Origin: Calycina herbarum
Taxonomy: Eukaryota; Ascomycota; Leotiomycetes; Helotiales; Pezizellaceae
Reading direction: 5' to 3'
Assembly (NCBI GenBank): GCA_001414485.1
Contig: LLEY01000161.1
Coordinates: forward strand, 62,001-126,000
Length of the DNA: 64,000 nucleotides
Each line of letters starts with the position of its first letter. Position 1 is the first letter of the stretch. A program made the position numbers and the translations under genes. Below are positions 33,956-44,107 of the stretch, piece after piece. Under the pieces are notes generated by a model, which searched no databases, was not told the DNA's origin, and saw only the letters and a list, made by a program, of their open reading frames with translations.

Positions 33956-35223
33956 ATTGAAGAGGTACAACGTTCCGTGGGGGGTTTTTGAAGGGCCCTT
34001 CGAGAAAGCAAGACGCGTGAGAATGGGTCAGTTGCTATTGACTATTAGCTAGTAAGTCCTCAATGTCTTCTAATTTTCAGGCATGGGTATTAACTTACCG
34101 GTAATGTCAAGTTTCACGTGTTGTCGAATGTGCAGGCAAAATCTCCGATCAAGTCTAGCCAATCCAACCCAACTCGGAAGATGAAGAGTAAGAAGGTCTG
34201 TGGGATATGAATTAGCCGCAAGATTCGCGAGGACAAATGATGAGGTGGACGCCGCAGGAAGCACGATCTTCCAAGTTGAGGAAGACAATCAATACTCTTG
34301 GTAATAGTGAATTGGTTGGGTGATTGTAATTGTAATTGTGGACGTTGCGGTCGACGGGCGTAGAACGTGGGCTGAGCCTGTGGATGAGCCTAACGTGCCT
34401 GAGTGAGGATGAGTGAGCCACCCCTTCGCCACCTGAATGTTCTGGGAGATCAGTGTCACCTTTGGATTTTTGAAAGCTCGTCCGTCTCATAGCGGCCAGG
34501 TGGAATTGGATTGAGTTTCAACTCTTTGGTGTTGAGTTGACGGATTGAAGGTTGATGGCGTTGCGGGGAACCGCCGGCCGAGATTTAAATCGGCCGGAAC
34601 AGGAAAGACGCGTCGGCACGTGCCTTCTCTTTCTTTGTATAGAATTAGGTTTCTAGGTACACAGATAATCTCACATTTATTCGAAACTTGGTTTTTGGGA
34701 TCTATGGTAGTTTTCATTTGCAACAAATTAATGGCTGGTTCCACATGCAACTTGCAAGTCGGGCTCCCAAAAGAATTTGAAACAGTGAAAATTCACGAAA
34801 CAAGGTGTATTTGAATTGAATTCAAGGCTCGATTTAATTTCGTAAACTAGTTAAAATGAAACCAAGATATATATGAATTTCATGACTTTTCGTATATTTC
34901 ATATATTAGGCCACGTGATAGTTGAGGTAGGTTTTAGGGGGTAAATGAGTTTAGGCTTACACGTGCCTCGCACGTGCCTCACACGTGTCTCGGATAATTA
35001 TTAATCCGGGCTGAACTATTTTATATGAATTTCACGAAACGTTTCATGAAGTTATACTAATTATACTGTATGAAATGAATTATCTAATAAATATAAGAAA
35101 CGAATGGTGAATTCAAGGATGGATTTCATATAGTTTATTTAGTAGGCCTACTTGCAAGGGTCGATGTTTTTTAAATCTCTCACTCATGATCGGTGTAACA
35201 TCTAGACTTACCTATTTATTGGG
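33956..35223. promoter_or_regulatory. SUMO upstream region and intergenic sequence
   Basis: No convincing gene is present; the frames at 34070-34814 on both strands lack family motifs. The right part (34840-35150) is AT-rich with repeated GAATTTCAT/ATGAAATTC units. A cluster of CACGTG boxes lies at 34912 and 34960-34987 (separate entry). Confidence 0.45.
34960..34987. promoter_or_regulatory. Three CACGTG boxes at 11-bp spacing
   Basis: CACGTG occurs at 34960, 34971 and 34982 as an 11-bp tandem repeat (CACGTGCCTCG type), with a fourth box at 34912. CACGTG is the E-box core bound by bHLH factors of the Pho4/Cbf1/SREBP classes. One helical-turn spacing places all boxes on the same face of the DNA. 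It lies roughly 1 kb upstream of SUMO and downstream of the Cys-rich gene, so the target is uncertain. Confidence 0.5.
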
Positions 35224-35520
35224 CTATACAATACTTGCTCTTTGAGACAGCCAATACTCGTCATGGGCTTGGTCACTAGGAAAAGTCATTCCTCGGCAAT
35301 CCACGCAATGACAAGTGATGGAAGAATTAGAAGCCTCGTTTGCTTTTGAAGAATTTTCCTTCGCTTTGCAACTGGGGCAGGGGAACGCAAGTGGGATTTC
35401 TTCCACCAAGTCTCCCGTGATGCAAGCGACTTGGGAACCTACAGGCGGATCGCACGGGAAAATATCTCCTCCTGTCCCATGACATCCACACGAGAAAACC
35501 TCAACTGTCCACTGGCACAT
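35224..35520 (-). CDS. Small cysteine-rich protein, 98 aa, unknown function
   Basis: One uninterrupted frame from the ATG at 35520. It has ten cysteines arranged as CGC near residue 12, PCDPP, ACITG, PCPSC near residues 47-50 and CHCVDC near 71-76. The CxxC pairs suggest a zinc-binding fold. There is no signal peptide or membrane segment, so disulphide-rich secretion seems less likely. Similar short proteins starting with a C-x-C pattern occur in fungi as hypothetical proteins. The sequence is not RIP-mutated. Downstream at 35223 it meets the AT-rich intergenic region. Function is unknown. Confidence 0.6.
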   Translation of the reverse strand: MCQWTVEVFSCGCHGTGGDIFPCDPPVGSQVACITGDLVEEIPLAFPCPSCKAKENSSKANEASNSSITCHCVDCRGMTFPSDQAHDEYWLSQRASIV

Positions 35521-36065
35521 CTTTCCTGATAACTCAACGATAACTAACCTACCCAGGTACTGCTCTGTGGTTAACTAGATCGGTCTAGAATCAGAAATAT
35601 ATCAGAGCTTTGTTGTTTGATTCTTGGTCAACAATATTACAGCACAACATTACGAGTGAGTGATTCTGGAGAGAAATACACTTCTCCGAGTCTTGTTTAT
35701 CCATCTTTGTCAATGAGTAGTGTGCTCTTTCTAACAATGGGCAGATCAAAGATCCCTTTGAGAATAAATGTCTTTGTCAGATCTATGTCAGTCAGACTTG
35801 GGCACTGATACTATCGATAAAATATCGAGGGGGTCTCTGACGATTATCGTATCGAGTAGAACTTAACTAATGATATATCGGATATATACGATACATTAAT
35901 ATATATCGATATATCGAGTTATATAATCGCTAAATAGTAAATCCGTGCCGATAGCTAATAGAATCTATAGGCTCGACTTTAAGCAAAGTTATATGCTTTT
36001 TATTAATATAATACTATAATAGAAGTAAGTGCTTAGCTCTCTTAAAATTAATCTGGATTTATAGA
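35521..36065. other. Intergenic sequence passing into RIP-like DNA
   Basis: 35521-35820 is ordinary spacer without a gene I can support. From about 35820 the sequence becomes TA-dense with repeated ATCGATA/TATCGA units, marking the edge of the second repeat block. Confidence 0.5.
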
Positions 36066-36067
36066 TA

Positions 36068-36465
36068 ACGTGGTTTATTAGTACCTCGCTAATATCAGTA
36101 CCTCGCTACTTTTCCTCTTATTATTTACTCTCTAACTTTGATACGCGATTTCTTAATAACTATAATACCTATTTAAACCTAAGAAGCACGAATTATTCTA
36201 GCTATCGAGGCTATCCGAACTACTAAAAGACTTAACTCTACGACTGCTGCGAAACTCTATAACGTGCCACGTTCTACACTTCGTAATAGAATAAACAGAC
36301 GAACTACTCTTAGCGAACGCCGACCTTCTAATCAGAAATTAACCGAATTAGAAGAGTTAGTACTTCTTCAATATATACTCGACCTAGATTTTAGAGGGTT
36401 TACGCCTCGGTTGGCTAGCGTAGAAGATATAGTAAATTATATTCTTAAATCGTAGAGAGGGAAAC
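36068..36465 (+). mobile_element. Fot1/pogo-type transposon copy C, left part
   Basis: It starts ACGTGGTTTATTAGTACC after a TA, and ACCTCGCTA is repeated just inside the end. The transposase N-terminus follows: helix-turn-helix around 36190-36300, then the CENP-B-like LTELEELVLLQYILDLDFRG at 36345-36405, up to the codons at 36460. G4-M then interrupts. The element continues at 49861-50222 and is interrupted again by a G1 copy; its right end lies beyond the window. Confidence 0.85.
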
Positions 36466-36927
36466 TGTAACGAAACTCAAACGAACTAAACAAAGATGAC
36501 TAAGTCTCGAAGGTTGGTATGCAGGTAAGAAGTACAGATGCGCCGGGTTGTTCACTTGGAAGTGAACTCGTTACTTATATCAAGGATATTAAACAAGATG
36601 ATAAGATTAATAACTAAAGTTAAGCACGAAGCTCCTATCTAATGGCAGAAGTGCCAGTCTTATATAGAACCTTCGTTCACGTTTAGAGTCCTGCTTGGCA
36701 GGAGTCCCGAAAATAGAGTCCGACTCCATTTCCTAGACTCCTCAAAACTGGACTCCATCACCTAACCGTCCCAACCGAGTCACGTGATATAACTGCAATG
36801 AGATCCTCAGGATTGTATGTCCTTCCACATTCAACCCTTTCCTTCTATCAGGGTTACAATAGTGCTTGTCCTATCAGGGCGACGCCTGGACTTCACTTAT
36901 TCACGTGCTGGCACGTGATTCGTGACA
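36466..36927 (-). repeat. G4-M 3' LTR, not RIP-mutated
   Basis: On the plus strand it runs TGTAACGAAACTC to ATTCGTGACA. It keeps CA/TG throughout, in contrast with its partner at 49393-49855. CACGTG boxes lie near 36782 and 36901-36916. Confidence 0.88.
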
Positions 36928-37019
36928 CTATCCCCTTCTTAGCCTAGCGTGTCCCTACGCTAGAGTACAACCTTGAAATATGTCGTCAGAAAGGTATCGA
37001 CCTTCCTCTATACACAAAC

Positions 37020-37385
37020 ATGTCCTCTTCTTATATCAAACGGAAAGAGCGTCTAGCTCTTGCTGTACGAATCGAATCCGCGCAACGTCCAGCGATAACT
37101 TGTTCTTTTTGTCGTAAGTAGTCCCGTCGATGCTTTCTGGAGCTCTCTAAGTCCTCTCGTTGTTCTAAGTGTATTCGATTGAAAAGATCTTATGATAGTC
37201 CTAGCTATCTCGACGTTCTAACCTCTGGGCCCTGGAAACCTATGTGTCGATTTTTCTTTAGCCCTATGCGTAAACGATTTCCTATCACTCCTCCGAGTCC
37301 TCCTCCTTCGAGTCCTCCTCTCGAGTCCTCCTCTCGAGTCCTCTTCCGCCTGGTTCCCTGCCTTCGAGATAGCTCCCTTTGTTAA
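37020..37385 (+). CDS. Opposite-strand ORF of G4-M with Zn2Cys6-like motif (one internal TAG)
   Basis: G4-M lies on the minus strand, but this ORF reads on the plus strand between its integrase and its 3' LTR. From the ATG at 37020 it gives 121 codons with one TAG at 37119, where CAG (Gln) is likely. A basic N-terminus (MSSSYIKRKERLALAVRIES) is followed by C-X2-C-X6-C-X9-C-X2-C-X6-Y (TCSFC ... RRC ... RCSKCIRLKRSYD). This matches the fungal Zn2Cys6 spacing, with the sixth Cys as Tyr (TGT to TAT fits RIP). A proline/serine-rich tail with PPSSPPLESSS follows. It may be a DNA- or RNA-binding accessory protein of the retrotransposon, or a captured transcription-factor fragment. Function is inferred from the pattern only. 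Confidence 0.55.
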
Positions 37386-37499
37386 GCAGGTACTTTCCGA
37401 TGATGTGTCCCTGTCTAACCCTGGTCCCGAGTTCTAGGCAGCCCTGGGTTTTGTTAGTAGAACTTCTGAAGTTCTCTTAGGCAATGGTTAAGATTACTT

Positions 37500-37749
37500 T
37501 TTAGTTCCTAAGTGTTCTCTAAATATAGGTAATTCAACTATTTAACTAAATACTTAACTTGTCCTCTAACAAGTCTATAGTTAAGAATCCTCTTAACTTC
37601 GTATTCAGCGTTTAGGTTTACCGGTTGAATTTCTATGATCGGAGCTGGTAGTGCTCCTAGTAGTGCTAGTTCGAGTAAGGATATATGAAATACTAGGTAG
37701 ATGTTCATTGTCTTTGGCAGCGCTAGTTTATAATTCAAAGGTCTCTTAA
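37500..37749 (-). pseudogene. G4-M integrase C-terminus / chromodomain-linker fragment
   Basis: The minus-strand frame includes RPLNYKLALPKTMNIYLVF, HISLLELALLGA and NYRLVRGQVKYLVK, the usual gypsy segment joining the integrase GPY region to a chromodomain. It is cut at 37749 by G4-P, and the upstream codons resume at 44108. The same segment in G4-P is at 42690-42900. Confidence 0.8.
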
Positions 37750-38184
37750 TGTCACGAATCACGTGCACACGTGATGAGTGAAGACCAGGCGGCGTCCTGA
37801 CAGGTTAAGCACTATCGGAATACTCTTATAGTAGATAGGGATCGGTTAGGTTAGCTAAGCGATCCAGGGATTTCCTTTGGATATAATCACGTGATGAGAG
37901 TTCGCTAGACGGGGCGACAGGTCTAGCAGTCTAGCAGCGACAGAGCGACCAAGCTAGCAAGCTAGCATGAGGAAGGAAGGTTCTATATAAGACTGGCACG
38001 TCTGCCATCAGATAGGAGCTTCGTGCTCAACTTTAGTTATCAATCTTATCATCTTGTTTGACATCTTTGATACAAGTAACGAGTTCACTTCCAAGTGAAC
38101 AACCCGGCGCATCTGCACTTCTTACCTGCATACCAACCTTCGAGACTTAGTCATCTTTGTTTAGTTCGTTTAAGTTTCGTTACA
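37750..38184 (+). repeat. G4-P 5' LTR (435 bp), clean
   Basis: It runs TGTCACGAATCACGTG to TTTCGTTACA. A TATATAAGAC box near 37985 is the likely promoter. An AAGTGAACTTGG-like palindrome (CACTTCCAAGTGAAC) lies near 38087-38101. CACGTG boxes are at about 37761, 37769 and 37889. Confidence 0.9.
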
Positions 38185-38215
38185 CTTTGAGCACCTGCTT
38201 AGAAGTTCAGTCGCC

Positions 38216-39060
38216 ATGGCCCCAGCAACCCCCGCCGCAGCAGCTAGCCCGAATGCTAGTCGAGTCAACGTCGCAGGAACATCTGGAAGTGCGACCGGAA
38301 GAACACCTGCCGGTACACAGTTAACCAGGAACGACGACAATGTCAGCATGCCGGACGCCCCCGAGCCCTACAAGGTCGAAGCACTTGAGTCTATCAAAGT
38401 CAAGATGCCAGATACGTATCACGGGAAGCGAAAGGAACTCAACTCATTCCTTCTCCAAATAGACATCTACTTCAACTTCAATTCCGACAAGTTCGAAGGC
38501 AATTACAACTCACGAACCATCTTTGCCATTTCTTACCTTAGGGGATCAGCATTGGAATGGGCTCAGCCATACTTGGAGGACTTTTTTGAACGAGGAAACC
38601 GATAGGCATATATCGACAATCAGAAACCAGATTTCTGGAGTCCTCATGCAACACGAGAAGTCAACCCAACCATCTTGACAACGTACACAGTTGTAAGTAA
38701 TGACCCTGAAACGATAACTCTGGTTAGCCTAATCACTGGACGGAAAACCATTGAAGGGAAGGAACCAGAACAGGAACGTCGACCGATTAAAAAACCTAGC
38801 TACCCCGAGGTAGGGGATGTGTAGAAAATATACGATATGTTAGACAAAATCAGTACGTGGACATAGCAAGTTCTAATAGGATTTAAGGGACGAATTAAAA
38901 CCCCTTTTCTTAGGACACTGCCTGAAGATGTTATACTAAAGGAATTTAAGTAATATATTGTTATTATGTTAATCGGAAATAATAGGTTAGTATTTAGAAA
39001 AAATAACTTATAACAACTATTTAGTATATTATACTAGGAGCGAAGAGAGCTTGATATAAC
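38216..39060 (+). pseudogene. G4-P gag, N-terminal 129 codons intact
   Basis: The ATG at 38216 follows the 5' LTR by 31 bp. The open part has an Ala/Pro/Ser-rich N-tail, then KVKMPDTYHGKRKELNSFLL, DKFEGNYNSRTIFAISYLRG and ALEWAQPYLEDF, the gag fold of fungal Ty3/gypsy elements. The first stop, TAG at 38603, stands where CAG is likely. Beyond about 38900 the sequence becomes strongly RIP-mutated and the gag frame decays. The intact stretch is the longest open gag piece in the window. Confidence 0.8.
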
Positions 39061-42000
39061 CAAGTAGGCTGAGACGGAACTAGAGGAATTATATTATCTA
39101 TCAGTAGGAGAACTGTGGTTTATAGAAACAGTTTAGGAAATAATAGTATGATAGATATAATATAAACCAAGTCCGACCTTAGACTAGTTATTGTAGAAAC
39201 GATTTAAAGGAATATTACTAGAGCCTACTAGAATAGTAGAATATTATTAGATATATAAAGTAGTATTATCAGATGAAGAAGGAGTAGTATTCTTTCCTTA
39301 GTCCCGGATTAGAGCTGTTAGGGAAAAGAATTTAAGGGACTATATATTTAAGGTTTACTATATAAAACCAGAGATAAGTGTACTAGAGGCTACTTTAGAT
39401 TATCTATATATAGAAGAACTATGGTCTATAGAAGCTATTTTAGAAACCAGTTATAAATAGATCTAATACAACTGTAGATAAATACTAAAGCAATTTATAG
39501 GGGAAATTCCTAAAACTATAGGAATTATAGAATATAGATTAGTATATAAGGTAGTATATGCTAATAAGGAAAGAGTAAGATTCTTTCTATAGTATAAGAA
39601 CGAGGAGAGAAAGAAGTATAATTAAGAAAATCGATCTTTCGAAGTCTAATATATTAAAGCAAAGTTAGACGCTACTTTAAGAGAAAGACAGTTAGTAATA
39701 ACTATAGAAGTAAAAGGGAAAAAGTTATAAGTTATGATAGACTCGGGAGTAATAGGCAACTTTATCTCTCTAATAGCTTAAGAGAAGCTAAACGTTCTAA
39801 TTAAAGGGATAAGACTATATCGACTAGGAGTAGTTAATAGAACGGATGTTATGTATTAAAACGGAATTATTAATTAGTAAACTATTCTAATGAAAATTAA
39901 TATTAAAGGATACTATTTAAATATATAATTCGATATTGTTAAAATAGGGAGTAAGGAAGTAATACTTAGTATACTATAGATTTAGGAACATAATCTAGAA
40001 ATCGACTAGAAGGCTAGAACGATAACCTTTAGTCGATGCGAATACGTAGGTTCGTATTTATAACTTTAAGGCTAGAATAAGGTTAGTGCCACCTCTTCTA
40101 AAGCGCTAGGACACCTCGCCTAAGGTCCTCCACAGGTTAGTAAGAAAGCTAATAACGAAATACCTATGTAGTATAGAGAATTTAGAGCTTTGTTTAAAAA
40201 CCTAGAAGACTTGTAAGCCTTACCGGAACATCGCTTATAGGATCATAAGATTAAATTAAAAGAGGATTATCACCTCTCGAAGTAGAAGCTTCGGCTATAT
40301 AACTAGAAAAGCCTATAGAGAATAGAAAGTTATATAAAGGAAGGTATTAAGAAGGGACATATTAGAAGATCTAAGTTGCTAATTAACTTAAATATACTTA
40401 TTATTAAGAAAAAAGACGACCTAGATAGGAGAGTATATGTTGATTACTGAGAAGTAAATCACGCTATAGTTAAGGACGCTTACTCGTTGCTACCTAGCTA
40501 ATACTTATAAGATAAGTTAGGTAAGGTAGTACGATTTACGAAACTAGATTAATAAAACGCCTATAGACTTATACGAATAAAAGTCGGAGACGAATAGAAG
40601 ACAGCATTTGCCTTACTATTAAGCCTTTACGAATACACAGTTATGCTATTTAGACTCTGTAACGTACCGGCTATATATTAGAGATAAAATAATAACATTT
40701 TAAGAGATCTTCTAAGAGTAATAGTAATTTATTACTTAGATAATATCCTAATCTTCTTAGAAAAAAAAGAAGAATATAAGGGATATGTAAGAGAAGTTTT
40801 ATAACGACTTATAAAAGTAAACTCTTAGTTAAAACTCTTGAAATACGAGTTCGGAGTAACTCGGACACTTTTCCTAGGATAGGTATTTAGCTTAGAGAAA
40901 ATAGAAATAGATCTGGCAAAGATCTAAGACATCTTAAACTAGAAATTACTAGAGAATGTAAAAGATGTATAGTCCTTCCTTAGATTTATAAACTTCTGTC
41001 GTCTATTTATATAAGACTATATAAAGATTACTAAACTAATGTTAGGACTGGTTAAGAAAGCTGTTAAGTTTATATAGAATAAATAGGCGGAGGAAGCTTT
41101 CTAGAAAATTAAAGCGAAGTTTATAGAAAAACCTATTCTATACGATTTTAATATAGATAAACCTAGTACGATTAAAACGGATGCCTTAGACATAGTAGTA
41201 GGTACGATTTACCTATAACTAAATAATAAGGGAAAACTTATACCTATTATATATTATTCTAAGATATTTAACCTAGTATAATAAAACTATAGTATATTCG
41301 ATAAAGAACTGCTTACTATAGTATTAGCTTTAGAATACTAGAGAATTTATTTATAGCTAGTAAAATACCTAGTTATAGTTTTATCCGACTATGAGAACCT
41401 TAGGATATTTACAACTACTAAGGAACTTACGACTAGACGATTAGCTAGATAGTTAGAGATATTAGAAGGATTTAATATTGTTATCTAACATATAAAGGGA
41501 ACGTTAAATACTTAAGCTAATACTCTTAGCCGGAAACCTAGATACGAGGGAAATAAGGAGTATAAGAAGATTATAATCTTAAAAACCCTTAAGAATAGAG
41601 ACTTAGTACTTATTATATATAAGATAGTAGTAACGAATAATATATAAATAGATAAAATTCAAAAAATATATAAAGGTTATAACTAGTATATAAAAGAGAA
41701 ATTATAGGTTCCTAGCTCGTATGCCAAGGAATTTATATAGGAATACTATACTACGCTCGCTTACGGATACTAAGGAATTCGTAGAACTCTCTAAAGGATA
41801 AGATAATACTACTATATTAATCGGTTATCTATAATAGTTAAGGAAGTAATAGTAGAATATAATACCTATACTAGGAACAAGGCTTCCTGCTATACTCCTT
41901 ATAGATAGATAAACACTACTCTAATACTATAGATACCTTGGAAATTAATATCTATAGATTTTATTATTAAATTACTAAAATCTAAAGACCCGATAATAGG

Positions 42001-42905
42001 AGTTGAATATAATATAATCCTAGTTATTATAGAACGACTTACGAAGTATATAATTCTTATAGTATATATAGAGTTAAGTATAGCTAAGGAATTAGTATTT
42101 ATATTCCTTAGGGAAGTAGTCTTAAGATATAGACTACTAGAAGAGATACTTTCGGATAGAGATAAGCTCTTTACCTTAAAATTTTAGATCGCTCTTATAG
42201 AACGATTAAGTATAAAAAGAAAGCTCTCTATAGCTTTCTACTCTTAAACAAATAGAAGAAACGAACAGATGAATTAAGTAGTTAAAATATACCTTCGTTG
42301 TTACGTAAACTACTAGTAAGATAACTGGGTAGAACTACTGCCCTTAGCATAGTTTACCTATAATAGTTTAGTAACGGAAATAATACTTATTACGTTATTC
42401 TATACTAACTTTGGGTATGAATTAACGGCGTATCGAGAACTACTGTCTACGACTATTAATAACTAACTTGCTCGTGTTTAGGTCTTGAAAATCAAGAGTC
42501 TGTATAAGGAACTTATAGAGGACCTGTAATTTGTAGTAGAAAGAAACGTGTACTACTATAACAAACGACGTAGTTAGGAGCTAACGCTAAAAGAGGGGGA
42601 TAAAGTCTACTTAGTACGAAAGAATATTAATATGAAAAGATTAAGTAATAAACTAGATTATAAAAAACTCGGACTATTTAAAATTAAACGTGTTAGAGGA
42701 CCTTTGAACTATAAATTAGTACTACTAAGGATAATAAACATCTACCTAGTATTCTATATATCCTTGCTCGAACTAGCACTACTGGGAGCACTACTAGCCC
42801 TACTTATAGAAATTTAACTGGTAAACCTAAACGCTGAGTATAAAGTTGAGAAGATTCTTAACTATAGACTTGTTAGAGGACAGATTAAGTATTTAATAAA
42901 ATAGT
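39061..42905 (+). pseudogene. G4-P pol, RIP-inactivated
   Basis: In order: protease with VMIDSGVIGNF near 39735-39765; reverse transcriptase about 40260-40900, with RRVYVDY at 40430-40448, TPFGLC-like MLFRLCNVPA and a YxDD region at 40720-40760 (YYLDNILIF); RNase H with KTDALDIVVGTI near 41175-41210 and NYSIFDKELLTIVLAL near 41285-41330; integrase with YTRNKASCYTPY at 41865-41905, core residues to about 42400; and a GPY/chromodomain-linker near 42600-42820. Stops replace Gln and Trp codons throughout. No functional protein can be made. Confidence 0.82.
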
Positions 42906-43004
42906 TGGATTACCTATATTTAGAAAACACTTAGGAACCTAGAAAAAACATTAGCTAGTACTTAGAGGAACTTTAGGAGTTCTACTGTTGAAACCTAAGT
43001 CTGC

Positions 43005-43590
43005 CTATATCGCGTGGTTAGTAGGAAAGGACTTAAGAAAGGCTAGGTTAAGGCCTAGGGTGAGGGCAGGGTCGGAAACGTCGGGCGTAGGAAGGGCGGC
43101 TAGCCTGGCAGCCTCTTCTTCTATCCGCTTCTTTTCTTCCTTCTTCTCTTTCTTCTTTCTTTCTAAATCTTTAGTAGTATCTAACTTGTTAAGCGAGTTA
43201 AGACTAGTAGCTATTATCCTTTAACGCTTCTTGTAGAGTTAGCGTTTTTGCTTCTTCAGTCGACGAATACGAGCCATAGCCTCAGCTATGATCGTATAAC
43301 TCTTCTCCTCTTCATTATCTAGATGCTCGATCTAGGAGTCGACACTCTCCTACTCGTTTGCTACAAGCATTTAATTAATAATATAGACATCGTAGGATTT
43401 GTTTATAGTAGTATAGCAACTACACTATGATAGTTTTTAGTCTCTAGGACTAAAACACTCGTGTTCCTTATTAGCGTTTTTATAACAGGTATATAAAGCT
43501 ATTTTCTTACCTAATAAGTTAATTGCTCTACTAAGAGCTTCGTAGTCAGTTCGTCGTAGGGAACGAGGGGCATTTATATTAGAAAAGGAA
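43005..43590 (-). pseudogene. Opposite-strand ORF of G4-P with coiled coil
   Basis: One minus-strand frame, antisense to gag-pol, can be followed from about 43590 to a stop at 43005, interrupted by TAG/TAA codons at likely Gln positions. It shows a degraded Cys region (TCYKN ... HECF ... CSC, then Y at spacings where RIP would change Cys), then EEEKSYTIIAEAMARIRRLK, a basic helix, and a long charged coiled coil (ERKKKEKKEEKKRIEEEAA). A Leu/Pro-rich tail ends FPTNHAI. It occupies the same slot as the ORF at 37020 in G4-M but differs after the shared integrase end, so the two copies carry different antisense modules. I recall similar ORFs as hypothetical proteins in fungal genomes. Function unknown. 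Confidence 0.5.
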
Positions 43591-43667
43591 GAAGGCCGCT
43601 AGCCTTCTGACGATATTTCTTAGGTCGTACTTAAGTATAGGGATATGCTAAGCTAAGAAGGGGATAG

Positions 43668-44102
43668 TGTTACGAATTACGTATATATGTAATAAGTAAA
43701 GACTAGGCGGCGTCTTAATAGGTTAAGTACTATCGGAATACTCTTATAGTAGATAGGGATCGGTTAGGTTAGCTAAGCGATCTAGGGATTTCCTTTAGAT
43801 ATAATCACGTGATAAGAGTTTGCTAGACAGGGCGACAGGTCTAGCAGTCTAGCAGCGACAGAGCGACTAAGCTAGTAAGCTAGTATAAGGAAGGAAGGTT
43901 CTATATAAGACTAGCACGTCTACTATCAGATAGGAGCTTCGTACTCAACTTTAGTTATTAATCTTATTATCTTATTTAACATCTTTGATATAAGTAACGA
44001 GTTCACTTCCAAGTGAACAACCCGGCACATCTGCACTTCTTACCTACATACTAACCTTCGAGACTTAGTCATCTTTGTTTAGTTCGTTTGAGTTTCGTTA
44101 CA
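43668..44102 (+). repeat. G4-P 3' LTR (435 bp), RIP-mutated
   Basis: Same length as the 5' LTR but with many CA to TA and TG to TA changes, for example TGTTACGAATTACGTATA at its start. The CACGTG at 43806 survives. Confidence 0.9.
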
Positions 44103-44107
44103 CTTAA

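Larger units (their letters stand above)
37750..44102 (+). mobile_element. Ty3/gypsy element G4-P, complete, nested in G4-M
   Basis: Two 435-bp LTRs (37750-38184, 43668-44102) and the exact duplication CTTAA (37745-37749, 44103-44107) bound a 6353-bp element. It sits in the integrase tail of G4-M in opposite orientation. The 5' LTR is clean and the 3' LTR heavily RIP-mutated. A polypurine run (AGAAGGGGATAG) precedes the 3' LTR. Confidence 0.92.

Noticed and set aside
34070..34814. Several 70-90 codon frames on both strands upstream of SUMO
   Set aside because: They overlap each other, lack motifs and lie in the promoter region.
35617..35808. 63-codon plus-strand frame
   Set aside because: No motif, no intron context, ends at the repeat edge; judged chance.
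42988..43224. 78-codon plus-strand frame after the G4-P integrase
   Set aside because: It overlaps the better-supported minus-strand coiled-coil frame; its Ser/Phe runs are the antisense of Glu/Lys-rich codons.
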